The notes: generated by a model from the sequence alone, not told the origin. A stretch of DNA of 64,000 nucleotides from Glycomyces fuscus (GCA_002529455.1 NYMS01000011.1:1-64000); one strand, 5' to 3'; positions 27,935-36,635 are shown, counted from the first letter of the stretch. Numbers and translations: made by a program.

Positions 27935-29050
27935 TCACCACCGGACCGCACCGCCGTCCATGCGCGCGTGGAACGGCGACTCCGGCCCCAGGTCGGCGGG
28001 GGTGACGGGCCGCCCCTCGAAGGCGGAGGCGTAGACCCCCGCGACCAGGCGCATCGTCCGCAGCGACTCGGCGGAGGACACGGGCGGGGCGGTGCCCCCG
28101 CGCAGCGCCTCCAGCACCCGGGCGATCTGCGCGCCGTGCCCGCTGCCGGTGCCGTGCTCCCCCGACTCCCAGGCGGCCGTGACCTCCTCCTCGAACCCCG
28201 GGGCCGGGGTGATGCGCCAGTCCCCGTCGCCGTAGCCGTACAGGTGGACCAGCTCGACGGTCGCCCGCTCGAAGTCGATCCGGATCCGGCTCTCCTCCTG
28301 CGGGGAGACCAGGCTGTTGACCACGCTGGCCACCGCTCCGTTGGCGAAGTCCACCCGGGCCAGGGAGACGTCCTCGGTCTCGACGTCGCGCGCCTGGCGG
28401 CGGGCGACCGCCGACACCTCCGTCCACGGGCCCAGCAGGAAGAGCAGCAGGTCCATCTGGTGGATGCCGTGCCCCATGGTCGGGCCGCCGCCCTCGGTCT
28501 CCCACCTGCCGCGCCACGGCACGTCGAAGTACTCCTGGGGCCGGAACCACGTCGTGTGGCAGGCCGCCACCAGGGGCCGTCCCAGCACACCGGCCTCCGA
28601 CAGAGCCCGCACCCGGCGGGCGCCCGAGCCGAAGCGGTGCTGGAACACCGTGGCCATCCACGGTCCGCGCCCGCCCCCCTCGGCCGCCGCCATCCTCTCC
28701 GCCTCGGCCAGGCTCAGCGCCGGCGGCTTCTCCACCAGCACGGAGGCGCCCGCGCCGAGGCAGGCCTCCACCTGGGCCCGGTGCAGGCCGGGCGGCGTGC
28801 ACACGTGCACCAGTTCCGGGCGCTCCCGGTCCAGCATCGCGGCCAGGTCGGTGTACCCGGCCGGGACGGCGAAGCGGGAGCGGAACACGTCCAGGGCGCC
28901 GGTGTCGACGTCGACGGCGGCGACGACCGCGGCCAGGTCCGGCAGGGACAGCAGCGCCTCGGCGTGGAACCGGGCGATGTTCCCGGTTCCCACGAGCGCG
29001 ACGCGGACGGGGCCCGTGGGCGGACCGGCCGTCGGGGAGGGGGTGCTCAT
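27935..29050 (-). CDS. Gfo/Idh/MocA-family NAD(P)-dependent oxidoreductase
   Basis: 371 aa cytoplasmic dehydrogenase. The Rossmann fold starts with VRVALVGTGNIARFHAEAL. The catalytic EKP motif is present (VLVEKPPALSLAEAERM), as is the C-terminal domain block GGPTMGHGIHQMDLLLFLLG. The family oxidises sugars, inositols or sugar acids. As first gene before the importer it probably acts on the sugar released by the GH3 enzyme. A LacI-type operator motif and a hairpin lie between it and GH3, so it may have its own promoter. Confidence 0.9.
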   Translation of the reverse strand: MSTPSPTAGPPTGPVRVALVGTGNIARFHAEALLSLPDLAAVVAAVDVDTGALDVFRSRFAVPAGYTDLAAMLDRERPELVHVCTPPGLHRAQVEACLGAGASVLVEKPPALSLAEAERMAAAEGGGRGPWMATVFQHRFGSGARRVRALSEAGVLGRPLVAACHTTWFRPQEYFDVPWRGRWETEGGGPTMGHGIHQMDLLLFLLGPWTEVSAVARRQARDVETEDVSLARVDFANGAVASVVNSLVSPQEESRIRIDFERATVELVHLYGYGDGDWRITPAPGFEEEVTAAWESGEHGTGSGHGAQIARVLEALRGGTAPPVSSAESLRTMRLVAGVYASAFEGRPVTPADLGPESPFHARMDGGAVRW

Positions 29051-29131
29051 GTGTCGTTGTCTCCTCTGTCAGCGGGGGGCGTGGGGGGGAGGGGGTTCGA
29101 GGAGTGCCCGGCGGGGGCCGGAGCCGGTGGG

Positions 29132-29143
29132 GTAAGCGCTTGC
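29132..29143. promoter_or_regulatory. LacI-type operator candidate
   Basis: GTAAGCGCTTGC is a near-perfect palindrome around AAGCGCTT, the core recognised by many LacI/GalR repressors. It lies about 80 bases before the start of the oxidoreductase-importer operon (minus strand). No LacI gene is present in the window. Confidence 0.45.
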
Positions 29144-29151
29144 TCGACGGG

Positions 29152-29184
29152 GTCGGTGAGGCCGCGGGCCGCGGCCTCACCGAC
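29152..29184. terminator. Strong hairpin between GH3 and oxidoreductase genes
   Basis: A perfect 16-bp stem (29152-29167 with 29169-29184) around a single base, starting two bases beyond the GH3 stop on the minus strand. It may terminate or attenuate transcription after GH3, or protect the GH3 mRNA end. A palindrome this tight could also extrude as a cruciform. Confidence 0.65.
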
Positions 29185-29186
29185 GC

Positions 29187-31589
29187 TCAGCCGCGTGCGG
29201 CGACCTCCTTGTGGTCGACGGGGTCGAGCTGGACTCCGCAGGCCAGCCGCCGGGTGTGGTCCACGACGCGCGTCGGCCCGTCGAGCAGGACCGGGACGGT
29301 GTGCCGGACGTCCTCGCTGGACGCGGACAGCAGCAGCTCCAGACGGCCGGGCTCGACCACGCGCCGCCCGTCCGGACCGGTGTAGGAGGACAGGTCGGCG
29401 TGGACGACGAAGTCCACCGCCCGCGCCTCCCCGGCCTCCAGGTGCACCCGCGCGTAGCCGACCAGCAGCCTGCGGGGCCTGGCCACCTGGGCGACGGGGT
29501 CGTGCAGGTAGAGCTGGACGACCTCGGTCCCGGCGGTGCCGCCGACGTTGCGGACGGTGCAGCCGACGGTGACCTCCCCGTCGGTGCCGGTCCGGGCGGC
29601 CTCTCCCGGGCGGACGGGGCCCCCGTCCACGCGCGGGTCCTCCCAGAGGAACCGGGTGTAGGACAGGCCGTGGCCGAAGGGGTGCCGCGGGGTCGGGTCC
29701 ACCGAGCTGACCTCGCTGCGGTGGGCCAGGTCGGGGCCGAGGTAGGTGACGGGCTGGCCGCCGGGCGTGCGCGGCACGGAGACCGGCAGGCGCCCGCTGG
29801 GGTTGACCCGCCCGGAGAGCACCCCCGCCACCGCGGGCATGCCCTCCTCGCCGGGGAGGAAGGCCTGGACGACGGCGGCGAGCCGGTCGGCGACCGGGCC
29901 CAGCGCGTAGGGGCGCCCGGACACCACCACCGCCACCACGGGGGTTCCGGTGTCGGCCAGGGCCTCCAGGAACTCCTGCTGGATCCCGGGCAGGCGCAGG
30001 TCCTCCGCGTCGCAGCCCTCGCCGGAGGTGCCGCGGCCGAACAGGTCGGAGCGGTCGCCCACCACGGCCACGCACACCCGGGCGCGCTCGGCCGCCAGCA
30101 CGGCCTCGGCGAACCCGTCGGCGGAGCCGCCGTCCACCGAGCACCCGGCGCGGTGCTCGACGCGGACGCCGGGCAGTTCGGCGCGCAGGGACTCCAGCAG
30201 GGTGGGGATCCGCACGCCCACGGCGGTGCCGGGGTGGCGCCTGCCCACGTGGGCGGGGAAGGAGTAGCAGCCGAGCACGGCGTCGGCGGTGTCGGCGAGC
30301 GGGCCGACCAGGGCCAGGGAACCGGTGTCGGCCAGGGGGAGCGCGTCGTCGGTGTTGGAGAGCAGGACCACCGAGCGCTCGGCGAGCTCGCGGGCCAGCG
30401 CGCGGTGCTCGGCGGGGTCCAGGTCCACGGGGACGGCGGGGTCCTCGGGCTCGGGGGACCAGCCGGCGTCGAGCAGGCCCAGACCGCACTTTTGGAGCAG
30501 CACGCGCCGGGCGGCCCGGTCGACCAGCTCCTCGGGCACCTCGCCCGAGCGGACCAGGGCGGTGAGCCGGTCGCCGTAGCAGTGCACGGTGGGCAGCTCG
30601 ACGTCCACGCCCGCGGTCAGGGCCAGGGCGCCGGCCCGCTCGGCGGAGTCGGCGACGCGGTGCAGGGTCTGGAGGAAGGCGATGCCGAAGTAGTCGGCCA
30701 CCACGGTCCCCCCGAAGCCCCACTGGTCGCGCAGCAGACCGGTGAGCAGGCCCGTGTCCGCGGCGGCGGGCAGCCCGTCGTTGTCGTTGTAGGCCGACAT
30801 GACCGACCCGGCGCCTCCGTCGCGCACCGCCATCTCGAAGGGAGGGAGCAGGACGTCGGCGAACTCGCGCGGGCCGATCGAGACCGGCGCCAGGTTGCGG
30901 CTCCCGCGGGAGGCCGAGTACCCGGTGAAGTGCTTGAGGGTGGCCACGATCCCGGCGGACTGGAGGCCGCGCACGTAGGCGGTGCCCACGGTCGCCACGA
31001 GATGGGGGTCCTCGCCGATGGTCTCCTCGGTGCGGCCCCAGCGGGGGTCGCGGGACACGTCCAGTACGGGGGCCAGGCCCTGGTGGACGCCGACCCGGCG
31101 CATGCTCGCGCCGATCTGCGCGGCCATCCGCTCGACCAGGTCGGGGTCGAAGCTGGCGCCCCAGGCCAGGGGGACCGGGTAGATCGTCGCGGTCCAGGCG
31201 GCGAACCCGGCCAGGCACTCCTCGTGGGCGAGGGCCGGGATGCCGAAGCGGTTGGCGGCCATGATCTCGCGCTGGCTGCGGGCCAGGGACGTCCGGCCGG
31301 CGGCGGGGTCGACCGGAACGGTGCCGAAGGGCCGGGTGAGCTGGCCGAGGCCGTGCTCGATGACCTTCTCCCACGCGGGGGGCTCCTGGGTGAGGTCGTG
31401 CTGGTGCGGTGCGACGGCCTCGCCCGAGGCGTCCGCGCTCACCCACACACCGTGCAGCTGGGCGACCTTCTCCTCCAGGGTCATCGATCCCAGCAGTCGC
31501 TCGACGCGCGTCGCGTCGGGGAGGGAGGGGTCGCGCCAACCTTCGTCGGCGGCCTCCCCGTCTGCGACGTGATCCGAGGGTCCGGTCAT
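29187..31589 (-). CDS. Glycoside hydrolase family 3 (beta-glycosidase)
   Basis: 800 aa, no signal peptide, so intracellular. GH3 features in order: an N-terminal barrel with DPRWGRTEETIGEDPHL and KHFTGYSASRGSRN, the nucleophile aspartate in TVVADYFGIAFL, the alpha/beta sandwich domain (SVVLLSNTDDALPLAD) and a C-terminal fibronectin-III-like domain (GTEVVQLYLHDPVAQVARP). It cleaves non-reducing-end beta-linked sugars from imported oligosaccharides. CGAAA-type operators upstream and its similarity to xylosidase-type GH3 proteins suggest xylo-oligosaccharides, but glucosidase activity is equally possible from sequence alone. Confidence 0.9.
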   Translation of the reverse strand: MTGPSDHVADGEAADEGWRDPSLPDATRVERLLGSMTLEEKVAQLHGVWVSADASGEAVAPHQHDLTQEPPAWEKVIEHGLGQLTRPFGTVPVDPAAGRTSLARSQREIMAANRFGIPALAHEECLAGFAAWTATIYPVPLAWGASFDPDLVERMAAQIGASMRRVGVHQGLAPVLDVSRDPRWGRTEETIGEDPHLVATVGTAYVRGLQSAGIVATLKHFTGYSASRGSRNLAPVSIGPREFADVLLPPFEMAVRDGGAGSVMSAYNDNDGLPAAADTGLLTGLLRDQWGFGGTVVADYFGIAFLQTLHRVADSAERAGALALTAGVDVELPTVHCYGDRLTALVRSGEVPEELVDRAARRVLLQKCGLGLLDAGWSPEPEDPAVPVDLDPAEHRALARELAERSVVLLSNTDDALPLADTGSLALVGPLADTADAVLGCYSFPAHVGRRHPGTAVGVRIPTLLESLRAELPGVRVEHRAGCSVDGGSADGFAEAVLAAERARVCVAVVGDRSDLFGRGTSGEGCDAEDLRLPGIQQEFLEALADTGTPVVAVVVSGRPYALGPVADRLAAVVQAFLPGEEGMPAVAGVLSGRVNPSGRLPVSVPRTPGGQPVTYLGPDLAHRSEVSSVDPTPRHPFGHGLSYTRFLWEDPRVDGGPVRPGEAARTGTDGEVTVGCTVRNVGGTAGTEVVQLYLHDPVAQVARPRRLLVGYARVHLEAGEARAVDFVVHADLSSYTGPDGRRVVEPGRLELLLSASSEDVRHTVPVLLDGPTRVVDHTRRLACGVQLDPVDHKEVAARG

Positions 31590-31667
31590 GTGGGTGGGCC
31601 TTTCTGTGCTCGGTGGGGATGCGGGAACGTGCTGTGCCCGGGGGGTGGTCCGCGCGTCATGGGAATT

Positions 31668-31678
31668 CGAAACTTTCG
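31668..31678. promoter_or_regulatory. CGAAACTTTCG operator, GH3 promoter
   Basis: CGAAACTTTCG lies about 80 bases upstream of the GH3 start, embedded in the perfect palindrome ACTTTCGAAAGT (31672-31683). A degenerate half copy (CGAAACTTAC) follows at about 31689. The CGAAA-N-TTTCG motif is known upstream of xylanase and xylosidase genes of streptomycetes and Thermobifida, where LacI-family repressors bind. Confidence 0.6.
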
Positions 31679-31850
31679 AAAGTAGTATCGAAACTTACTG
31701 ACGGAGAATGTACGTATTCGCGGTAGGCAGGTCAACCCCTGTGGGAGATATAGGTCACAGGCGGGCGTTGACCTGCGGCGCCAAAAAGGGAGTCAGTGGG
31801 CGTTGGGGGAAAGGTTTCGCCAGTCGGATCCAGGGGAACCCAACTGAATC

Positions 31851-31861
31851 CGAAAGTTTCG
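31851..31861. promoter_or_regulatory. Second CGAAA operator, inverted
   Basis: CGAAAGTTTCG is the exact reverse complement of the 31668 site and lies 70 bases before the TenA-like gene. The 341-base gap (31590-31930) between divergent GH3 and TenA genes thus holds two sites about 180 bases apart, enough for looping or for control of both promoters. Confidence 0.5.
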
Positions 31862-31930
31862 GACAGGCTGCCGAATCCCGCGGTCCGGGCCGCCCGGAGT
31901 CCTTCCACGGACGGATGGGACACTTCGGGC

Positions 31931-32554
31931 GTGGGAATTCTCGAACGACTCCATGAGATGGGGCGGCCCCTGGTCGCCGAGCAGCTGGCGCACCCGACCG
32001 TCGCGGGCATCGCCCGGGGGGACCTGGACGAGCGCGCCTTCCGGTACTGGCTGGAGCAGGACCACCTCTACCTGCTCGACTACGCGCGGGCCTTCTCCCG
32101 GCTGGCCTGGCAGGCCCCCGACGACCACCTCGCCGACCTGGTGGGCATCGCGCACAGCACCCTCAACGAGGAGCTGGAACTGCACCGCTCCCTGTCCGGG
32201 GAGTTCGGCGCGGACCTGAGCACCAGGGACAAGGGCCCGGCGTGCGCGGCCTACACCGCCTGGCTGCTCGACGCCGCCGCCGACTACCGCGACGGGCTCG
32301 CCGCCGTCTACCCGTGCATGTGGGGCTACAACCAGCTCGGGCTCGCGCTCGCCGGGAACCGCCCGGAGGAGCCGCGCTACCGCCGGTGGGTCGACACCTA
32401 CGCCGACCCGGGCTTCACCGACCTCACCGAGCACTACGGGCGGATGCTGGAGGAGGCCGACCCGGACCCCGGGCGCGCCGAACGCCTCTTCCTGGAGGGC
32501 ATGCGCCACGAGGTCGCCTTCTGGGACACGCCCCACACCGCGCGCACCGCCTGA
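31931..32554 (+). CDS. TenA-family protein (thiaminase II-like)
   Basis: 207 aa all-helical cytoplasmic protein from the GTG at 31931; the longer frame's N-terminus is not protein-like. Conserved blocks are RYWLEQDHLYLLDYARAF, a cysteine in KGPACAAYTAWLLDAA, YPCMWGYNQLG and the terminal EVAFWD glutamate, which matches TenA catalytic architecture. TenA enzymes hydrolyse thiamine breakdown products (aminopyrimidines) for salvage. I searched the leader for a TPP riboswitch and saw none, so regulation through the CGAAA site is an open question. Other members of the fold (PqqC/HO-like) have different activities. Confidence 0.85.
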   Translation: MGILERLHEMGRPLVAEQLAHPTVAGIARGDLDERAFRYWLEQDHLYLLDYARAFSRLAWQAPDDHLADLVGIAHSTLNEELELHRSLSGEFGADLSTRDKGPACAAYTAWLLDAAADYRDGLAAVYPCMWGYNQLGLALAGNRPEEPRYRRWVDTYADPGFTDLTEHYGRMLEEADPDPGRAERLFLEGMRHEVAFWDTPHTARTA

Positions 32555-32569
32555 GCCGCACACGCGGAG

Positions 32570-32599
32570 GGGGAGCCGGGCGGCGCGGCCCGGCTCCCC
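32570..32599. terminator. Bidirectional terminator
   Basis: A 12-bp perfect stem, GGGGAGCCGGGC (32570-32581) with its complement at 32588-32599 and a 6-base loop. It sits between the convergent TenA-like and SSI-like genes. Confidence 0.75.
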
Positions 32600-32624
32600 G
32601 TGCTGTCCGCGGGTACCGCCCCCG

Positions 32625-33140
32625 TCAGGGGTTGAGCACCGTGGACACGGTCTCGAAGCGCTCGATCTCGCAGCCGTTGCGCTTGTCGAACTCGGTGTCG
32701 ACCTCGGTCCCGCCGACGTGCCCGGTCACGTGGACGACCTCGGGGCCGCCCACCTGCATCGTGCACGTCATGTCGGAGGTGTCGCCGCCGGTGAAGGGGC
32801 CGGCGCCGACCTCCCGGATCTCGGCGCACGCCGCCTCGGGTTCGGGGTGGTCGCCGCCCACGGGGGAGCAGGTGAGGGTCCACACCCCCTCCTCGTAGCC
32901 CTCCGCGGGCTCCAGGCCCTCGTCCCCGCTGAGGGTGCGTTCTATGGTGAGCCTGGTCTCGGCCTCCCCCTCGGAGGGGGCGCCCGGGGAGGCGGAGGGA
33001 CTGGTCTCGTCGGATGCGGACTCGGGTGCCGGCGCGTTCACCTCGGCGGGTTCGTTGCCGCAGGCCGTGAGGAGCAGGCCAAGGGCTGCGAAGGCGGCGA
33101 GGCGGGTCGGCAGGGCCGTCGCGAAGGTGTGCTGAGCCAT
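32625..33140 (-). CDS. Subtilisin-inhibitor-like (SSI) lipoprotein
   Basis: 171 aa. The signal peptide ends in the lipobox LLTACG, so the protein is membrane-anchored outside the cell. A Ser/Pro/Glu-rich linker leads to a domain of about 100 residues with four cysteines spaced as in Streptomyces subtilisin inhibitors (WTLTCSP, EAACAEIREVG, MTCTMQ, NGCEIERF). SSI proteins are normally secreted inhibitors of serine proteases such as subtilisin and transglutaminase-activating proteases. Here the reactive-loop segment (CTMQVGGPEV) differs from the classical CPMVYDP, so inhibitory specificity may be altered or lost. Family assignment rests on the cysteine pattern and domain length. Confidence 0.7.
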   Translation of the reverse strand: MAQHTFATALPTRLAAFAALGLLLTACGNEPAEVNAPAPESASDETSPSASPGAPSEGEAETRLTIERTLSGDEGLEPAEGYEEGVWTLTCSPVGGDHPEPEAACAEIREVGAGPFTGGDTSDMTCTMQVGGPEVVHVTGHVGGTEVDTEFDKRNGCEIERFETVSTVLNP

Positions 33141-33218
33141 ACAGTTCGGACGCGGGGGGTTCCCGCCGGGTTCCCCGCAATCTCACATTTTCCGAAGTAC
33201 ACGGATACAGGGGGTCAC

Positions 33219-33551
33219 ATGTTCGGCAGCGGTGTTCCGGAGGCCAACGCCACCGAGGTGCCCGAGGGCGCCTATCTCCTCGACGTCCGCGAGGACGACG
33301 AGTGGAACGCGGGCCACGCGCCCGACGCGACGCACATCCCGCTCGGCCAGCTCAACGAGCGCGCGGGTGAGATCCCGCGCGACCAGCGGGTCTACGTCGT
33401 CTGCCGCGTGGGCGGCCGCTCGGCGCAGGCCGTCGCGGCGATGAACCAGGCCGGATGGGACGCGGTCAACGTCTCCGGCGGCATGCAGGCCTGGCAGCAC
33501 GCCGGGCGCGACATGGCCGCGGAGGGCGGCGCGGAACCCAGGGTGATCTAG
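33219..33551 (+). CDS. Rhodanese-domain protein
   Basis: 110 aa single-domain rhodanese. The active-site loop is CRVGGRS, with the catalytic cysteine in VYVVCRVGGRS, and the N-terminal block YLLDVREDDEWNAGHAPDA is typical. It transfers sulphane sulphur between thiols or cyanide. Soluble, cytoplasmic. ATG start after CAGGGGG. The single gene stands between divergent SSI-like and downstream histidine-kinase genes; no partner is obvious. Confidence 0.92.
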   Translation: MFGSGVPEANATEVPEGAYLLDVREDDEWNAGHAPDATHIPLGQLNERAGEIPRDQRVYVVCRVGGRSAQAVAAMNQAGWDAVNVSGGMQAWQHAGRDMAAEGGAEPRVI

Positions 33552-33583
33552 GGGCGTTCCTTCGGGGCTCCGCTTCGCCCCGT

Positions 33584-33686
33584 GTTCGGGCGCCCGAGGG
33601 GCGGGAACCTTCGGTGTCTTCCGTGCGATGGCTCGTTCCTCGCGATCGCACGTCCGACACCTCCAGAACCCCGCGGGCGCCCGAAC
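33584..33686. repeat. Imperfect 100-base inverted repeat
   Basis: Outer arms GTTCGGGCGCCCG (33584-33596) and CGGGCGCCCGAAC (33674-33686) are perfect complements. Inner arms GGTGTC..CGTGCGAT (33613-33629) and ATCGCACG..GACACC (33645-33661) also pair, leaving a 15-base loop. It fills most of the gap between rhodanese and the histidine kinase. It could be a transcript-processing or termination structure, an sRNA, or a degenerate MITE-like element. Confidence 0.6.
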
Positions 33687-33801
33687 GACCCCTCGTGGGC
33701 CGAGTCCCTCGGACGACCGGATCCAGCGACGGTGGAGCCGATTTGGCTCCGATTGCGCAAAGCCCTGCCCCCGGGCGGCTTCCGGGTGGCACTATGACGT
33801 C

Positions 33802-35787
33802 GTGAGTTCCGAGCGCGCGCCCCTCAGCGCCGAAGCCGTGCTGGCCGCCTCAGCGGACGCGGTGGTCTGTGTCGACAGCGAACTCCGAGTCACCCTCTGG
33901 AACCCGGCCGCCGAGCGGTTGTTCGGCTGGCGCGCGGAGGAGGTGCTCGGGGGCGAGCTGCCGATCGTCCCCGCCGAGCTGCGGGCCGAACACGGCGCGG
34001 TGCTCGAACACGTGCGCGCCGGAACCCCGCTGTCCATCCACACCCGCCGGGTGCGCAGGGACGGCACGGTCGTCGACGTGCGGATCAACACCAACCGGGT
34101 GCCCGGCACCGACGGCGGCGTCGCCGGGTGGGTGTTCAACCTCTACCCCTCCGACAGCGACGTACAGGCCCGCTCCTCGGCGATGGAGCGGGCACGTCTC
34201 GTGCGCCGGCTCACCGACGTGGTCGTCGACATCAACGCCGACCTCAGCCTCAAGACCGTGCTCGACCGCATCTCCCGCGGCATCACGGAGCTCACCGGCG
34301 CGGACGCGGGCGGCTTCGTCCTGCTCAACGAGGACCGCGTGGAGCTGGTCAGCATCTCGGAGCTGTCGGAGGACCTCCAGGGGTTCAGCTCGGCGCTGGA
34401 CGACAGCCTGTTCGGCGAGCTGCTGCGCAGCGGCAAGTCCGTGCTGCTGGCCAACGAGGACACCCGGGGCCTCCAGGACCTGGTCTGGGCCGACCTGCCG
34501 GGGCTGCACACCATCGCCCTGGGCGTGTCCAACGTGCACGGCCGCCCCTACGGAGCCCTGTACGCGCTCTACAGCCAGCGCAAGGTCGGGCACGTGGAGC
34601 TGGAGCTGCTCGAACTGCTCGCCGCCCACGCCGGGGTGGCGATCGGCAACGCGCTGGCCTACGAGGAGCTCAACCTCCAGCGCGTCCACGAACAGGCCGT
34701 GGCCGACTCCAGCGCCGACGGGATCGCCGTGCTCGACTTCGGCGGCCGGGTGCGCAAGTGGAACCGGTCGGCGGTGGAGCTCACCGGCTACACGGCCGAG
34801 GTGGTGGAGGGGCGCCACCCGCCGTTCCCGCTGCCGGCCTGCCACGGCCAGCCGGTCAAGCACAAGCTCCACGACGGCCGCTGGCTGGAGATCCTGATGG
34901 CGCAGATCCCGCGCACCCACGAGTGGGTGGTGGACTTTCGCGACATCACCGCGCAGAAGGCCATGGAGGACGAGCGGGAGGCCTTCCTCGCCACGAGCGG
35001 GCACGAGCTGCGCACCCCCATCACCGTCATCCACGGCTACGCCACCACGCTCCTGCGCAAGTGGTCCCGGCTCAGTCCGGACTCGCAGTACCAGGCCGTC
35101 GGCACCATCGCGGAGCGCTCCTCGGCCCTGGCCGCGCTGGTGGACCGGCTCCAGCTGGGCTCGGACGTCGCGCGCGGCGAGATGCGGGTCGGCCGGGACC
35201 GGTTCGACCTGCCCGAGGTGCTGCGGCAGGCGGTCAGCGCCTTCCGGCCCCTGTCCGACCGGCACGACGTCACCCTGGACGCCCTGCCCGACCTGCCGCC
35301 CACGGCGGGCGATCCCCTGGCCACGAGCATGATCATGGACCAGCTGCTGGACAACGCCCTCAAGTTCTCGCCCCGGGGCGGGAGCGTGCGCGTCAGCGCG
35401 CGGGAGGAGGGCGACGCCGTCGCGGTCGTGGTCGACGACGAGGGAGTGGGGCTGCGCCCGGGGGACGAGGAGCGGATCTTCGACCGCTTCGTGCAGTCGG
35501 GGGTGCGCGGCGAGGAGTCCCGCTTCGGCGGGCTGGGGCTCGGCCTCTACATCGTGCGCCAGCTGGCCAGGGACCAGGGCGGCGACGTGACCGCCCAGCG
35601 CCTGGAGCGCGGGGCGCGCATGCGGTTCACGGTGCCGCTGCACCGGGAGGAGGACCCGGAGCCTCCTGCGCGCGGTGAAGCGCTACACAGGCAACCTGAG
35701 TCCCAGGAGTTAACAAAAAAATCATCAACCCCTGAACCCCTGTCCCGTCAGCGTTCCCCGCGCCGACGTGCGAGTCGTACCCCGTGA
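33802..35787 (+). CDS. PAS-GAF-PAS sensor histidine kinase
   Basis: 661 aa, GTG start at 33802 (the frame before it is intergenic). No membrane helix, so a cytoplasmic sensor. An N-terminal PAS (about 10-110; AVVCVDSELRVTLWNPAAER) is followed by GAF (about 145-290), a second PAS (about 300-385; GIAVLDFGGRVRKWNRSAVE), HisKA with the phospho-accepting His in SGHELRTPITVIHGY, and HATPase_c with N box DQLLDNALKFSP, G1 VDDEGVGL and G2 GLGLGLYIV. The last 35 residues are a basic, low-complexity extension. No response regulator is adjacent, so its partner is encoded elsewhere. The following RsbW/STAS genes suggest a stress or developmental signalling cluster. Confidence 0.92.
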   Translation: MSSERAPLSAEAVLAASADAVVCVDSELRVTLWNPAAERLFGWRAEEVLGGELPIVPAELRAEHGAVLEHVRAGTPLSIHTRRVRRDGTVVDVRINTNRVPGTDGGVAGWVFNLYPSDSDVQARSSAMERARLVRRLTDVVVDINADLSLKTVLDRISRGITELTGADAGGFVLLNEDRVELVSISELSEDLQGFSSALDDSLFGELLRSGKSVLLANEDTRGLQDLVWADLPGLHTIALGVSNVHGRPYGALYALYSQRKVGHVELELLELLAAHAGVAIGNALAYEELNLQRVHEQAVADSSADGIAVLDFGGRVRKWNRSAVELTGYTAEVVEGRHPPFPLPACHGQPVKHKLHDGRWLEILMAQIPRTHEWVVDFRDITAQKAMEDEREAFLATSGHELRTPITVIHGYATTLLRKWSRLSPDSQYQAVGTIAERSSALAALVDRLQLGSDVARGEMRVGRDRFDLPEVLRQAVSAFRPLSDRHDVTLDALPDLPPTAGDPLATSMIMDQLLDNALKFSPRGGSVRVSAREEGDAVAVVVDDEGVGLRPGDEERIFDRFVQSGVRGEESRFGGLGLGLYIVRQLARDQGGDVTAQRLERGARMRFTVPLHREEDPEPPARGEALHRQPESQELTKKSSTPEPLSRQRSPRRRASRTP

Positions 35788-35911
35788 TTCATCTCGTGGT
35801 GGGTTTCCTTCCGAGTTGATCGGGGCATTTCCACCCCTGGTGGAATTCGCTGGCACACATCGGGCGGGTTCCGGACGGCCCGAGAAAGCACCAACGCGCA
35901 GGGATTTCGAC

Positions 35912-36529
35912 GTGTCAGGAGACCACACCCCACTCGACGCGGGGAACCGCCCGCACAAGGTCGAGCGGAGCGTCACGCTCCCCCACACCCCCGCCAGCGT
36001 GGCCGGTGCCAGGCAGCGGCTCTGCCGCGACCTGCGCGCCATGCGGATCAGCGAGGAGTGCGTGGACGACGCGGCCCTCGTCATCAGCGAGCTCGTCAGC
36101 AACGCCCTCCGCCATGCCCGACCCCTGCCCACCCCCGAGAACCCCGAGGACAGCGTCGGCGTGTCCTGGCGGGCCGAGGTGGACCGCGCCTCGAAGGCGT
36201 GCGGCTGGGTGGAGATCGCCGTGCGCGACGGCGGATCCAGCACCATGCCCCGGGTGGCGCGGCCCTCGGTCTCCGGCCTGGGCGGCCGGGGCCTGGGCAT
36301 CGTCCAGTCCCTGTCCGGCCGCTGGGGCACCGAGATGGACGCGACCACCACCACGGTGTGGGCCGTCCTGGAGATCCCCGCCGAGGGCTCCGCCGCTGAG
36401 GAGGAGGACACGGCCCGGGGACTGCCGGAGGGCTTCGAGGCGATGGCCCCGTACCCGGACGCCGCCGACGTCGTCGGACTGCGGCTGAACTCCGGCGGGA
36501 GCGCGAGGGCCCGGAGCGCCCTGCTCTGA
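35912..36529 (+). CDS. RsbW/SpoIIAB-like anti-sigma factor ATPase
   Basis: 205 aa from the GTG at 35912 (GGGA upstream); a longer in-frame start at 35768 overlaps the kinase gene and is less likely. It is a HATPase_c_2 domain: N box ELVSNALRHARP, G1 EIAVRDGGSS and G2 GGRGLGIVQSLSGRWGTE. Such proteins bind sigma factors or phosphorylate STAS antagonists. The STAS gene 100 bases downstream is its probable partner. The C-terminal 40 residues (after VLEIPAEG) are an extra, low-complexity tail. Confidence 0.88.
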   Translation: MSGDHTPLDAGNRPHKVERSVTLPHTPASVAGARQRLCRDLRAMRISEECVDDAALVISELVSNALRHARPLPTPENPEDSVGVSWRAEVDRASKACGWVEIAVRDGGSSTMPRVARPSVSGLGGRGLGIVQSLSGRWGTEMDATTTTVWAVLEIPAEGSAAEEEDTARGLPEGFEAMAPYPDAADVVGLRLNSGGSARARSALL

Positions 36530-36635
36530 GGGGACCCGCTCCGCGGCGGCGCCACCGGCGGAGGAACGTCTCCGATGTCGCGAAACACCGCCAACGAGGT
36601 GGCCCGGCGCTGGTACGGCCGCTACAGTCACGACT

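Noticed and set aside
31590-31930. TPP riboswitch before the TenA-like gene
   Set aside because: The conserved CTGAGA and ACCTGA elements of THI boxes are absent.
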